64,000 bases of DNA from Rallus limicola (Eukaryota > Chordata > Aves > Gruiformes > Rallidae). The position numbers were made by a program, and so were the translations under genes. The DNA lies in assembly GCA_022605955.1 (NCBI GenBank), contig JAKCOZ010000020.1, positions 10,777,001-10,841,000 on the forward strand, in the 5' to 3' direction. The stretch's first letter is position 1, and every line of letters begins with the position of its first letter. The notes beneath the pieces were generated by a model that was not told where the DNA came from, ran no database searches, and saw only the letters and a program-made list of their open reading frames with translations. Positions 39,805 to 51,600 of this stretch are shown here, one piece after another.

Positions 39805-42800
39805 ATGCCTAAATTTGTTGTTAACACAAATATAGGCAAGGATAAAGTTCCAGAGTCTTTCACAGGAGAGCTCACCCAGCAGTTATCAAAAGCAATGGGC
39901 AAACCAGTGCAGGTAAGTCCAGATGCTCAAGTGTTTTTGTTTTTTAGTCAGCTGCACCTATGTAATGAGCTGTTTCTCAGTGATAGCCTCTATAAACCGG
40001 TATGTCTAATGACCCACCAGCATTCAGGGTTCTCTCTGCACAAATACCAAGCACTAGTTTGTTGTAACTTAGCTCTGTTGGGTTCTTGGAACACTTAAAG
40101 TATTTAAACTAGCTTTGTGTATTAAGGTGTTCCATATAGGTCTCCATGCAGGTCAAGATGTGGGATGTGTGTGGGTATGTATGTGCAGGTATCTCTGAAT
40201 GCTTCTCAGGAGTCTGACTGAAAGCAGCCTCACCTTCTCACTTCCTTGCTGAGTCCTGCTTGAATAGTTGCCTGTTCCCTGCCACCAAACTGCCTGTAGC
40301 CTAGTGGTTGCAGCTGATGAAAAAGTAAGGTATTGAGCTTGCTTGGACATCTAGTGAAATTACCTGTGTGATATTCTGCTGCTTACAGTCAAAGTATCAG
40401 AGGAAGAGCTGGCTGCTGGTTTCAGTACTGAGTGGAGGGAAGGTTGTTATGGAAGAGAGGGAAACTTTTATTCTTCCTCAGTGGCATAAGGCAGAAAGCA
40501 GCCCCCTTAATTTGCAGCAAGGTTTCAGCTAGTTCTTGAAGGAAAACTCTAAAAGTTTCTGTGGCTTCCAGTCAGGTTCTGCATCAGTCTTGCACCGTGG
40601 GTCCTGCCAGTGGTGGGATGGTTTATAATACTGGCACTTCTTTGACCACTTAGAAGTTATCAGTTCAGAACTGGTAACTAGAATGTTTCTATGTGCTGTT
40701 GTAAGGCTGTAGATTTTAAAATGGCTGGATGTTCTCAACAAATTGATTTGATGTTGAGTTAAAAAGCCAATCATCTTGGAGAAGCCTGCTCTTCCAGGCA
40801 GGTTGTTTGTCTGATAAAAGGGCCCCTCTTTCTCCAGGAGCAGTAACAGTGCTCTATGCAATCAACCAGTCTCATTAAACATGTAGGAATCAATGTCTGC
40901 CAAATTTGGCTGAAGCTAGTTATCTCAGGGAGCAGTCAGAAGCATGTTTTATGCTTGTCTAAGCCTTGCCTCCACAGAGAGCAGGCTTAACTGTAAGATT
41001 ATTTTTTTTTACAGCACATGCAGTAATATAATGAAATTGTTATGTAAAACTGATGTGCTGATGTGTTCTACCCCTCCTAAAAAATAAAAAAGAAACCCCA
41101 AAACATATTTATCAGCCTAGCAAACAAGTACTTGTTGGGGGTGGGGGGGGGGTGAGGGGGTGTGTGTGTGTCAGCTGGCGGTTCTTACATAACAGCTCCT
41201 GAATATAAAGCTAGAGGCCAGGGCTGGGATGCAGCTGGAACAGGTTTGTGCAGCCGTGTGGAAGGGATATGTAATGGGACTTAGAAACGTACAGGGAACA
41301 ACAAAGATCTTTTTTGAAGAGGACATGCAAGCTCTTCGTGACAAAGGAGGCAATAGGAAAGGGAGAGCCCCTTAGTTATAACACAGAAAGAAGGAAAGGA
41401 TTAGGGTGGGCTGGAATGTGGAGCTTTCCTCTCACAGGAAACGGTACTGTTTGAAAAATACTGATTTTTATTTTTAATCAAATAGGGTTTTTTTTCTACT
41501 GGGAAAAAAACATTTCAAACACTTTTGAACTGCTCTAAGAAGAAAATAGTACTGATTAACACTTAATCTTGATTTATTTTTTTTTTTAATAATAAACTGC
41601 TTTCTGGGGTGGATGTTAAAGGCATTGATGTACCTACATCTGGCATGAAGCTGAGAGCACAAGATGTCCAGTCAGTGGAGAATGGGGCCAAGAAGTGGTA
41701 CCTCAGCAGGATCTCCTTGGCTTATCCTATACTACTGTGGTCTGATGCACCTTGCACCCAAACAAGCTGTAAATGACGGCCAAGACTAATTACCCAGACA
41801 ACTCCTGGTACTCTGGCTAACTTGTTTTACCAAGAGGGTTAATTGCTGCTGAGTTCCAATGATGCGCTGCTAATAAACGTGGGTAAGAACAGAACAGAAG
41901 CCAGATGGATGCCAAAAGAACTGATCCCTGGATTCCCCAGTGTGTGGATCTGACACTGTGTATTAGCAGCAGGGAAAATTGCAGGCTGGTCATTAATATT
42001 AACATAGATACTTTCTTCTATTTTTCCTGCTGTTGAGAACAAAAGTAGGATTAGGCTGTATTTTGTTTAATGAGGGGGATGTTGATTTAGACCTCTGCTG
42101 TGTCAGTTCACATTTACCTCAGCAGGGAAGACTGCAGCAGGAGCCAGTGAGGTGCAAAATCTCTCTGGAACGTAGGGCGGCAGCAATGCAATTGCACACC
42201 CCCACTCACACCAGCCTTCCTGCGCAGGCAGGGAGAGCCCACTGCCTTGAAGGATGTTCTGATGTATTGCAGGTAACTGAGATCTTGGAGCACCTGACCT
42301 GTCTGTGCTAGATTTGGTCAGTAAAGATGACACTGCAGGCTCCTGGGCTGAGTATGCAGAACCATCTTTCAGTAGGTAACCGGGCATGCTGGGGTTGAAG
42401 GTTGCAATGATCTCTACTGCACGGTCTTCATTGCAAGACCAGCAGCGTTTGTCAGGCACTGAGCATTTCTGTGATTCCTTCCTCTAGAGCAATACCATGC
42501 ACGCCTCTTGTTCCATTCTGAATGTTTCAGCAGAGTCTGCTTACATGTTGGACTCCAAACCACCCATCCATTTTTGTCTGAGGCTTCACGTGTGTTTGGG
42601 TACAAAAGGAGAGTATCTGCTGCTGGCTAGCCAAAGGCAGTCCCTCAAGCCTGAAGATGAGCAGCCCAGCACACAAGGTGCAGTTGTATCCACCACAAAG
42701 CAATTATTAGGAACCAAGACTTCCAAGCTTAAACAGTGTGATGTCTTTGTACTGGACCCTAATATGTGGGTCTTCAAGTAAGATGCCAACATGAAAAAGC

Positions 42801-43830
42801 CTTGATCATGGCAAACAAGGTGTGGAGGAAAGTCGTCAAGGAGAAGGCAGCAGGCAAGAAAGGATTTGTGCTGCAGGGTAACTTAATAAGAACAACAGTG
42901 AAACTATCTGCATTTTAGTGAAAAGCACCTCTGAGTGCCTGGCACTGCCTCTCTTTAATTTTATGTGCTTTTAGTTAAGATTATAGCTGTTCTGTATAAA
43001 GAATTGTGATGGCAGTGCCTGTTCCCAGGGGGTATGTCATGGGAATATGGCTGTATTTCATACCTTCTCATCTTTGTGACTTGCAGGAAAATATTTAGGA
43101 AGCCTGAAGTACATGCAAGAGAATTTCAAAAGCATAATTAATGGGCATGTACATATCTTTCATTGCAGTGTGGTACACAAATACCTATCTGGATTTTCAA
43201 AACTTTTCTTAATATGGCAAAGGAAAATAATCTTCCTTTTCTTCTTCCAACAGTATCTAGCAATACAGATCTCCCCTGATCAGGTGATGTCCTTTGGTGG
43301 CTCCACAGATCCCTGTGCTATGTGCTTTCTCTACAGCATTGGCAAGATAAGTGAGGAGGAGAACAAGGTCTACGCCAAATTGCTTTGTGACCTACTGAAC
43401 AAACAGCTGAAAATACCAACTGACAGGTGAGGTCATAAAGCAACATGACTTCCCACAGACTGTTACAATTATTAATCCCAAACTTATCCTTCAGTGTTCT
43501 TTCATTAACATGCTACTTGAACAGACTAAATGCCAAATCAGTAGAACAATGGCTTAAATTAAATAGAAGAAAGGGGCAACTGCAAGAGCTGCAATGGCAA
43601 TGCCCAGAAGCTGTAAAACTTCTTAGTTAAAATGTAAGCCCTGAGAAGTATAAAGCCATAAGGAACAGTCTAAGCCTGGCTGGATGTGTCCTGTTGCAAG
43701 AACATCCTGGCCAGCCTGCAGCACTCTGCTCTGGGCAGCTAATGTGTCTGTCTTTCCTTTCAGAATCTATGTCAGTTTCTTCGACATCAGTGCTGGCAAT
43801 GTAGGCTGGAACAGCACCACCTTTGCTTGA
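39805..43830 (+). CDS. MIF paralogue (macrophage migration inhibitory factor-like)
   Basis: Three exons, 39805-39912, 43254-43426 and 43764-43830, encode 115 residues, exactly the MIF length, with the same exon sizes (108, 173, 67 bp) and phases as the canonical MIF gene about 5.6 kb downstream. MIF is a secreted cytokine that folds as a trimeric tautomerase. Here the N-terminal Pro, exposed after Met removal, is kept. So are Lys32, Ile64, Tyr95 and the CxxC pair (PCAMC, positions 56-59), counting Pro as 1. Met2 has become Lys, Asn97 Ser and Met101 Ile, all at or near the tautomerase pocket. The C-terminus ends WNSTTFA. The gene is AT-rich, has a 3.3-kb first intron and no CpG island, unlike MIF. 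It has introns and an open frame, so it is not a processed copy. It is closer to MIF than to D-dopachrome tautomerase. Confidence 0.9.
41135..41171 (+). repeat. G-rich run followed by (TG)n
   Basis: Runs of 5, about 10 and 5 guanines separated by one to three bases, followed by a short TG repeat, inside intron 1 of the MIF-like gene. Confidence 0.8.
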
Positions 43831-43980
43831 GGTGCCCTTGAGTGGTAACTGCTTATTCCTGAACCCTCACCGTGGTTTTTGAGCACTGCGGTTCTAGTCA
43901 TGTTATTGGTATGTGGCACAAAGTCAGCAGTTCCTGGTTGCTGCCACCCACTGCTTTTAATGCCTTATCTGCTGCTTAAA

Positions 43981-44106
43981 TCACAGAATCACAGAATTAT
44001 CAAGGTTGGAAAAGACCTAAAAGATCATCCAGTCCAACCATTCACCTATTACTACTAGCTCCCACTAAACCATGTCCCTCAATACAACATCTAGTCTTTC
44101 CTTGAA
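43981..44106 (-). mobile_element. CR1 LINE 3' fragment
   Basis: Reverse-complement CR1 tail of an older-looking type: TCACAGAATTATCAAGGTTGG followed by a ATCATCCAGTCCAACCATTC-like stretch. It lies just downstream of the MIF-like stop. Confidence 0.88.
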
Positions 44107-44107
44107 C

Positions 44108-44113
44108 AATAAA
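44108..44113 (+). terminator. candidate poly(A) signal of the MIF-like gene
   Basis: AATAAA about 280 bp after the MIF-like stop codon, immediately beyond the CR1 fragment. Its use is inferred from position only. Confidence 0.45.
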
Positions 44114-44674
44114 AGTAAAAATCCAGCAGAAGCTTTATGACTGAGACTGTCTCATTATTCTGGAAAGGTGTGTGGTTCAGATGGAGAGTGCCTTCTCAAA
44201 AGACTTGAACAGAGGAAAATGAAGTTGTGGATGTCCTTCCATTGTGTGGCAGCATGGCCAGGGTCTGCCACTTTGGCCCCCACAGGCTACTTAGCAGTAA
44301 CAGCCTGTGCCACTCCAAAGCCTTTCCGTGCTCTACCCTCCCACAGTCTTTGTTCAGGACTATGTGTGTTCACATGTGTAACATGTATGGTCAAGCTTTC
44401 CAGCAGCAGCAGTGCAGGGAGTTTGTTAAAAATTAACATGTGCTCAATTCCTGCGTGTAAAAGGTCTGTGGGGAGGGAGTTCTGGGCCTGATCCTCTTTA
44501 GCTTTCCTGTGAGTCATTTCAACCAACGCAGCTCTGAGCTGCAAGTAAGGGCGAGAGGCGGGGTGGGGAGTCGGGCCCTCTGCAGCCTACGTGCATCGCA
44601 TCACACAACCAGCAGAAGGCTCATCTCAGGCTGCTTCTCACCGCCGAATAGCGACGCACCATTTGATTTCTAGG

Positions 44675-44677
<3 letters not shown>

Positions 44678-44706
<29 letters not shown>
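44678..44706. repeat. (CA)n microsatellite
   Basis: About 14 CA units in the MIF-like/MIF intergenic region. Confidence 0.95.
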
Positions 44707-44708
<2 letters not shown>

Positions 44709-45139
44709 TCTCTTCTGCCTTTTTCCAGTAGAAAAGTATGATGTGTAAGTGAGGGTGTTAAGGAGTAACAGAGCGCTTTCAATTTGACTGAAAAACTTTA
44801 GGGAATAATTAACATGTGAGCAAGTATGAAAGCTATGCACAGCGTTAAATCTGAAAACATACCTATCTGCCTTTACTTTGTGAAAGGAGAAAATTTCCTT
44901 CGGAGCCAGGGCTGGTATCCCTCTTCCCAGCTGCCAAACAGGGGCCTCCAGACTTTTTTGGCCTTGGCCCCGCAGCAGCCAGCGGGAGCATCAGAGCGGC
45001 GGTGCCCCAGGCGCTAATACCGGGTTATGTGCGAGCTGCCTAGCGCGGCAGGGCTCGGTGCCAGGCAGGCGCCTACGGTGCACCCTGAAAAAATGCTCAA
45101 TAGTAGAAACAAAGCTAACGAGTAACGGCGGAAAGCCGG

Positions 45140-46380
45140 GGTGGGAGGGCGGGGTGTCTGCCCGGCACGCTGCCGCGGGAGGGAAGCCGTAAGCCGCAGG
45201 GAGGGCACCAGATTGGGGCGGCGGCTCCCCCCGCCCCGCCGGGCGCGGCCCCTTTAAGGCCGGCGCGGCCCCGCGCGCACTAAAAGCGCTGCCGCCGCCG
45301 CGTCGCTCCACTGTGCCATCGGTACCGCTGCCCCGCTCTTGCTGCCAGCCCCGCCGCCTCTCGCCGCCATCATGCCTATGTTCGCCATCCAGACCAACGT
45401 CTGCAAGGACGCCGTGCCCGACAGCCTGCTGGGCGACCTCACCCAGCAGCTGGCCAAGGCCACCGGCAAGCCCGCGCAGGTGAGAGCGGGCGGCGGGGCC
45501 GGTGCAGCCGGAGGCGGAGAGCCGCGGCGGGCGCGGAGGCCGCCCCAGCATGGGGCCGGGCGAGCACGTGCGCCGGCGGAGGGTCGGTGAGCCCGGGGCT
45601 GCCGCGGGGCTGAACCCCACCCGCTCCGAGCCCCCGCTCTCGCCCGCCCGCGGTGGAGAGGCCGCGGCCGCTCAGGGGAGCATCTGCGGGCTCAGCGGGA
45701 GCGCTGGCCCCGCCGCTCCAGCGGAAAAGGTTCTTGCCCGTTCGTCCTCCCTTCGGGGGCCGAGGCAGCCGCGGCAGCAGGCCTCCCGCTGTCCCCGCCA
45801 GCCCGGCCGCCCGGAGCGGTAGCCCGGCCTACGGGGAACGCGATGCTCGAGTGGCTGCAACGCCCGAGATTTGCCGGTGCCCGGGAGCGGCGCTTTCGGG
45901 CGCCGCCGGCCGCACGCGTGGTGGACGGGCGAGGGGAAGGAGCAGGCACGGGAGCTCCTCTCCGGGATGCCTCCTCCTTCCGGCCTGCCCTCGGTTATCC
46001 CGCTCGGACACGGCCCCTCTCAGGCCAGGCCGCTGCCGCCTGGGAAGGCAAAGCCCGACAGGGCTGAGCTGCAGACAGGCTCTGGGGCCCGGTGGCTCCA
46101 TCAGTGATTCCGCGGGTGTGAATTGTGGCACGCAGAGAGTGTTTTATGGCCTTTATCGCACGCCGGGCGCCCTTTGCCCCCTGCGGCGGCAGCGCTGCGG
46201 CAGGCAGGAGCACCCACCTCCCCGGTGGCTTTGCACATGCACAGCCTTCTCTCCTGAAGCGGAGAGCCGGGATCCCCGCAGCATGCCCAGCCCTGCCCTG
46301 CCCTGCCACCCCTGCGTGCTGGAGGGCCTGGGCCTCGGCAGGGTGTGCAGGGCAGCGTGGGCCTGGCCCCAGCCCTGAGC
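45140..46380. promoter_or_regulatory. CpG-island promoter of MIF
   Basis: Dense CpG and GC-box-like sequence (GGGGCGGCGG, CCCCGCCCCGCC) begins abruptly upstream of the MIF ATG and runs through exon 1 into intron 1. No TATA box is evident. This is typical of a broadly expressed gene and contrasts with the AT-rich start of the neighbouring MIF paralogue. Confidence 0.75.
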
Positions 46381-47476
46381 CACAGCATGAAGCTGCACTG
46401 CTTGAAGTTGGTACCTAAAGAAAGCTCGTACTGGGAGAGGGAAGGCGAGATAGCCTAAAACTGTTTGTTCTCCTGTGGCAGTACATCGCGGTGCACATCA
46501 TACCTGACCAGATGATGTCCTTCGGGGGCTCCACCGATCCCTGCGCGCTCTGCAGCCTGTACAGCATCGGCAAGATAGGAGGGCAGCAGAACAAGACTTA
46601 CACCAAGCTCCTGTGCGATCTGATCTCCAAGCATTTGCACGTATCCGCAGACAGGTAAAGCTGGGGCATGATGTTATTAACCTGGTTTATCTGGCTTTCC
46701 AGAACTGCTTTGAAAGGTTTACTTAACGGTGTAAAAAGCCAGGAATATGTGTTTGAGGAAATAAGAGGTGGTCATTTGTGGTGTTTTCATGTCCAGGTAA
46801 GAGTTTGACTACGTCTCTTCCTTGAGAGTCCTCTGTTAAATGGCATCCTGTTCTCAGAGCAGGGAAAAATCCCAGAGGACCAACAAGGGGGTTTTGCTGC
46901 TGAGGTGTGATGTCTTCTGCTGATGGGAGGCTGAAAGCACAAGGGAGGAGCAGTAACAGGCTGGAGCTGACAGGCTAAGTAGAAACCATCAGGCTGTGAG
47001 CAGCTCCCTCGACTTCTGCAGAGCCTCAGGAAAAGTTGTATGCCTGCAGAAGACAGGGAGAACCTGCTGCCACTGATCTGCTTGGCTTGGAAGGAAGAAG
47101 CACGGAGTGGCCCCGAGGGCCTGCTTGGCTTATGTAAGGCATGTCTGTTTGACATGTGTGAAGGGCTGCAGTGCTCAAACAAATGGTTTTCATCTCTGGA
47201 AATTCTTGATGGGCAGCTAAGCAAAAGCTGCCTGGTGTCTGAAGTGTCTGAACAAACTTTGACTGCAGAAGAGTTCATATTTTTTAAAAAGACAGAAGTG
47301 CTCCAAGGAATATTGACTGTTGGAGGCTCTGCCAAAGAGGGTAGCTAGATTTCAGTAAAAATCAAGTTTGAAATTCATTCTTTCTGTGTTCCTGTTGCCT
47401 CTTTTGCAGGGTGTACATCAACTACTTTGACATGAATGCTGCCAATGTGGGCTGGAATGGTTCCACCTTTGCGTAG
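45372..47476 (+). CDS. MIF: macrophage migration inhibitory factor
   Basis: Three exons, 45372-45479, 46482-46654 and 47410-47476, encode 115 residues. MIF is a secreted pro-inflammatory cytokine and keto-enol tautomerase that signals through CD74/CXCR receptors and forms a homotrimer. All key features are visible: Met-Pro-Met start with catalytic Pro1 after processing, Lys32, the CALC redox motif at 56-59, Ile64, Tyr95, Asn97 and the NVGWN..STFA end. It is nearly the avian MIF sequence. The start is fixed by the MPMF N-terminus and a compact GC-rich leader. Introns are about 1.0 and 0.75 kb. It sits between its own paralogue and DDX51. Confidence 0.97.
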
Positions 47477-47656
47477 AGCTCTCCAGTCTGTGAAGAGGCT
47501 GCTCCTGGACCTACCCTCACCTTGCCCCTTAGCTGAGACCACTGCACAAATGGCCCCGTGTTGCATTTTGTGCACTCTCACAGATTGATGGCTCCTTGCT
47601 AGTGTGTTTAAATATTGCTGCTTCAACATTCCTCTGTTTTCTCTGTGTAGAAAACA

Positions 47657-47662
47657 AATAAA
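47657..47662 (+). terminator. poly(A) signal of MIF
   Basis: AATAAA about 180 bp after the MIF stop, matching the short 3' UTR usual for MIF. Confidence 0.75.
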
Positions 47663-47979
47663 AGATTTAGAAGTAAGCTGGCTGGTGTAGGCTTTGTGAG
47701 GCTGGGGTGGCATTGGGCAGTCGGTGATGTATGTCTCACTCTGATGGCTAAGGCAAACCAAAGGACCGCTCTGGGCTTGTTCCCATGTCCCAGTGCGGTT
47801 AGGCTGAGTGGCAGCTGCCTCTCAGCCTCCGGTTCATTTTCACCTTGCTGTAGGTGCCTTCGGGGCTTTTTGTTGCCCCGAGTTTCCTTTGGTTGTGTCC
47901 GCTGCCGCCATGCTGGCCACAGTCCTTGAGCTGGGTGCAGTCGTTGGGCCGGCCCTGTGCCTGATGGTTTGGCTGCGGG

Positions 47980-48680
47980 CCCAAGCGAGTGAGGCAGGAG
48001 CTGAAATGCTGCCGACTGCGGGGCTTGGGCAGCCCCCGTCCCCAAGGAGGAGCGGCCCAATCCTGGGCTTTGGTGTCCCGGGGCCGGGCAGCCGCCAGAG
48101 GTTACAGCCTGAGGCGCTCCTGCCCCGGCCGCTCTTCCTGCCTCTGAGCGCACGCGGCGGCTCCCCTCCCTTGCCGGCAGGCGGCGCGCGCCTGCCCCCG
48201 GGCCTTCTGGAGCCTTCCGCCGCGCGGCCTCGGCTGACGTCATCTCTGCGCGCCGCGGCACGGGGCAGTCATGGCGCTCTTCTGTATCAACAGGTACGCG
48301 CGGCCCCAGGCGCTGCCTCTGCCCCGTCCCGGTCCCTGTCCGGCTGCGGGAGCGGCGCCCCGGCGCCCTGCCGCGGCACGGGCTCGGGCAGGGTTGGCCC
48401 GGCCGGACAGGCCTGGTGGGGCGGGCGGCTGTGCCTGACGGGGCTTTGTCCGTGCTGTCTAGGTACGCCGGGGAGGAGGAGCAGGAGCAGGAGGAGGCCG
48501 AGGACCGGGCCCGGGTCCTGCTGGAGCGGCTGCGGCAGCAGGCGAAGGCCCGGCAGCTGAAGAAGCAGGAGGAAGCGCAGGCCGAGGGGGGGCCAAGCAG
48601 AGCCGGCCCAGGGGACGCGGGGCAGAGTCCCGGGGGCGAACCGGCGGAAGGAGGGAGGAAGAGGAAGAGGGAGAGCGAAG
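47980..48680. promoter_or_regulatory. CpG-rich promoter of DDX51
   Basis: GC- and CpG-dense stretch upstream of and across DDX51 exons 1 and 2. No TATA box. It contains a consensus CRE close to the start codon. Confidence 0.7.
48235..48242. promoter_or_regulatory. consensus cAMP response element (TGACGTCA)
   Basis: A perfect palindromic TGACGTCA lies 29 bp upstream of the DDX51 ATG inside the CpG island, the promoter context where CREB/ATF sites act. Occupancy is not shown. Confidence 0.65.
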
Positions 48681-51600
48681 AGCAGGCCTGCGCACAGGGA
48701 CAGAGGAAGTTGAAGAAGAAACAGCCGTCTCGCAGCTCCTCTGAAGAAAGGGCGGGTGACGAGGAGGCAGCAGATGGCAGCAGTCCCTTGCAGAAGAAGA
48801 AAGAAGGTAGAAGAAAATCCAAAGTGCTGCAGGAGAGGACCGAAGAAGGTAACAGTAACGATAAACTGAGACCAGAGGACTTCGGTTAAGTGTGGTCAAC
48901 GATTCACAAGGGAGGAGTTGACACAAGATGCCCCTTGAGGCTCTTGCCAAATTTAGCTTGTGGTAGTGTTTGTTTTCGTCTGCTTAATGTGTTCCCAAAG
49001 TAATTCCCTATTAGGGAAAAGCCTCATACTGCAAACTTGGAAGATCTGTTAAGTGTATGGGATGGAGGGAAGCCTGTTACCTCAGCCGCTGGTTGCTTCC
49101 ATTCTGTGGGTTTTGCACTTGGATTTAGGAAGAAAGAGGAGCATGAAAGTTACTGCTTGGGACTTATGTTTTATAATGTTCCCTATGTTTCTTTTCTATA
49201 GCATATGCTGACCTGTAGCTTTGCAATCCTGTTATCGTAATTCCAGGTTCTGGAGAAGACATCAAGCAACAGGAAAACAGAAATAACTTTAAAAATAAGC
49301 CTTCTAAGAGGAAGAAGGATGAGGAAACAGAGGGAGCTGAAACAAAGAATAAAGAGGACAGTGGAAAAGCTGAAGGAGATCAAAGCGCAAAGGAGGAGCT
49401 GCCCTTAGCAGCCTCAGAGGAAGAGGCAAATCCTCCACCCTCCAGCTTGATGGTTCTTGCAGATTACGACCGAAAGCCGGTGCAGAAGGTAACTAGCTTG
49501 ACTGAATGTTAATGATGGTTGGGAAGGAACATGCATCTTACCAGCTTATTTTATATATGGCATTGCCTGTTAGACAGCAGAAACACTTTGTTACTCTCTT
49601 TTCCCCCACCTCAGGTCCAGCCCTTCCTACCACAGTGGCTCGCTCAACCCAAACTAGTGCAAAAATGTATCAAAGATCATCTAGTTCCACTCGGAGATGT
49701 CCCAGGAATCCATCCCAGGTTGTTGAAAAAGCTACAAGTCAATGGGATAGAGTCATTTTTTCCAGGTACCTCGATAGTCCTTCCATGTCTTTCTGACTTA
49801 ACATAGTTCCTACAGTCAGTTGCCACATATCTTATGTAGTCAGAGAAGTATAGAGCCAACCCAAAGTTAATATATCAAAGTGATTGTATTGTGTTTGACT
49901 CTTCACTTCCAAATCTTAACCTAGGCTGAGTAATTGAAATCTGTTATTGAGTTGTAAATGCAGCTCCACAAAGTGCTGTGGCTTGAAATAATAGCTCACA
50001 GTTGCCGCTGAAAGAGGGAGGTCTTACTTCTGTCCTTCTACCTCCCCCTCTTTTCCCAGGCTTCTGCTTTTGTTCCTTCCACCATGTCTGCTCCTAATCA
50101 GACCCCTCTGGGGCTCAGCTCAACTACTACAAGCAGCAGAAAGTTGTTCAAGAAAAAAAGAAAAAAAAAAAAAGCTGTTGTTTTTTCTATTATTTTACCA
50201 ATTTTGCAGACAAGTATAATAAACACCAGCTTGTACATAAGTAGAAAGCACAGCTGGAAGCAGGGATAAGAGGGAGGGAAGAAGGTGGGATCTCTGACCA
50301 TCAGCTGGTTACTTGGTCCAGATGAGCCTGGAGGCTGTGACTGTATCAGAGAGTCCTCAGGGTGACAATGGAAAGCCAGGCTGTCTCTTCTCTATTTGAG
50401 TAAGCCATTGGGCAGCGTTTAATGTGAATGCTATTGCTTATGTAGTGCTGAAGGATCTGACAGGTTGCTGCATTTTCTTGTCAGTTGGGTCCACCTTCTG
50501 GCACTTGGGGTTACGTGAGTCAAGCAGTGTCGTGCTCTGGTAGAGGTGGTGGCTGCTGAAGTCATACATCCTATGTGTCACTGAGCATGGTGTTACCACA
50601 GTTAGGTCCCTTGGCTGCCAAACCTCATTGATAAACCAAAGCTGCCAGCTTGTCAGGGCTTGTCACAGGAGAGGAGAGAGTTCATGTGTGCCAGCCAGTG
50701 CTGCTGTCTCTAGGACTGTTTGCTTCAGTCCTTGTGTACTCACCTGCAGCGAACTTTGGCTCTGAAGCCCTCAGGAGTTGTGCTTTTTGCTCCTTGGCAG
50801 ATAAGATTGTGCTGTGTATTCTGTGTATAGTTTGTAGTTCATAGTTCAAAGAATGCATGCTTACAGACAAACAGTCATGGGCTTTAAATACATCTCATGC
50901 CATCATAACATGGGAACAAGAAGACAGATAGGAGTTGAAAACCATGTTTAAAGCAGTGACATCCCAGCTGAGCTCAAGAAATAGCAGACTTCTTGGAGGC
51001 AGAAATCTCTATTCAGTGCTAAGCTCCCAGGAGTAAAGCAAGATAACATCTCTGTTAACATCTGGTGTTGATCTCTTCCTCTGTTATGTCTGTAACAACA
51101 GCACGGATGTGGAAACAGATCCACTGTGTAGAACTGCTTTTCTGGATACTGGTTTTAGCCCAGTTAACTCTGTAGTTAATGCTTGTTTCCATTTTTGCTC
51201 AGTGCAGGCAGAGGTGATTCCTGCTGTTCTGCAGAGTGCAGCCAATGGGTATTTGGTGGGGCAGGGAGGATACCGCCCCAAAGACATCTGTGTCTCAGCA
51301 CCTACCGGCAGTGGAAAAACCCTGTCTTTTGTCATACCCATAGTACAGGTGAGTGGAATATCTGCAGGGAAGATGCTGGGGTGGTTTTTGTCTGAGTGAA
51401 ACCTGAACATAGAAGTAGGTCACAAAGCCAAGGAATTTGTGGCTGCAAAGCAGCAGATTTTTAGCTCAGAGCTGTCTCAGGGAGCTGTATGAACCCCCTT
51501 TCATCAGAGCATCCCACTCCTTTTCTTGGATAGGAGGCAGAGCATCAGGATTTGGGAGGATAGAGTGGAGTAAAATGGAAATGTAAAACTCTGGGGATAT

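Noticed and set aside
39805..43830. Idea that the upstream MIF-like gene is DDT or a processed MIF pseudogene
   Set aside because: The residues (CxxC, DxxxxNVGW, STDPC) follow MIF rather than DDT, and the introns and open frame rule out a processed copy.
44991..46388. Long open frames on both strands around MIF exon 1 (up to 241 codons)
   Set aside because: Few stop codons occur in CpG-dense DNA; composition is Ala/Pro/Arg/Gly-biased and they conflict with the well-supported MIF exon 1.
47623..48822. 399-codon minus-strand open frame over the DDX51 promoter and exon 2
   Set aside because: It arises from GC-rich CpG-island sequence and the antisense of the Lys/Glu-rich DDX51 exon 2. The product is Ser/Pro/Ala-biased with no recognisable domain.
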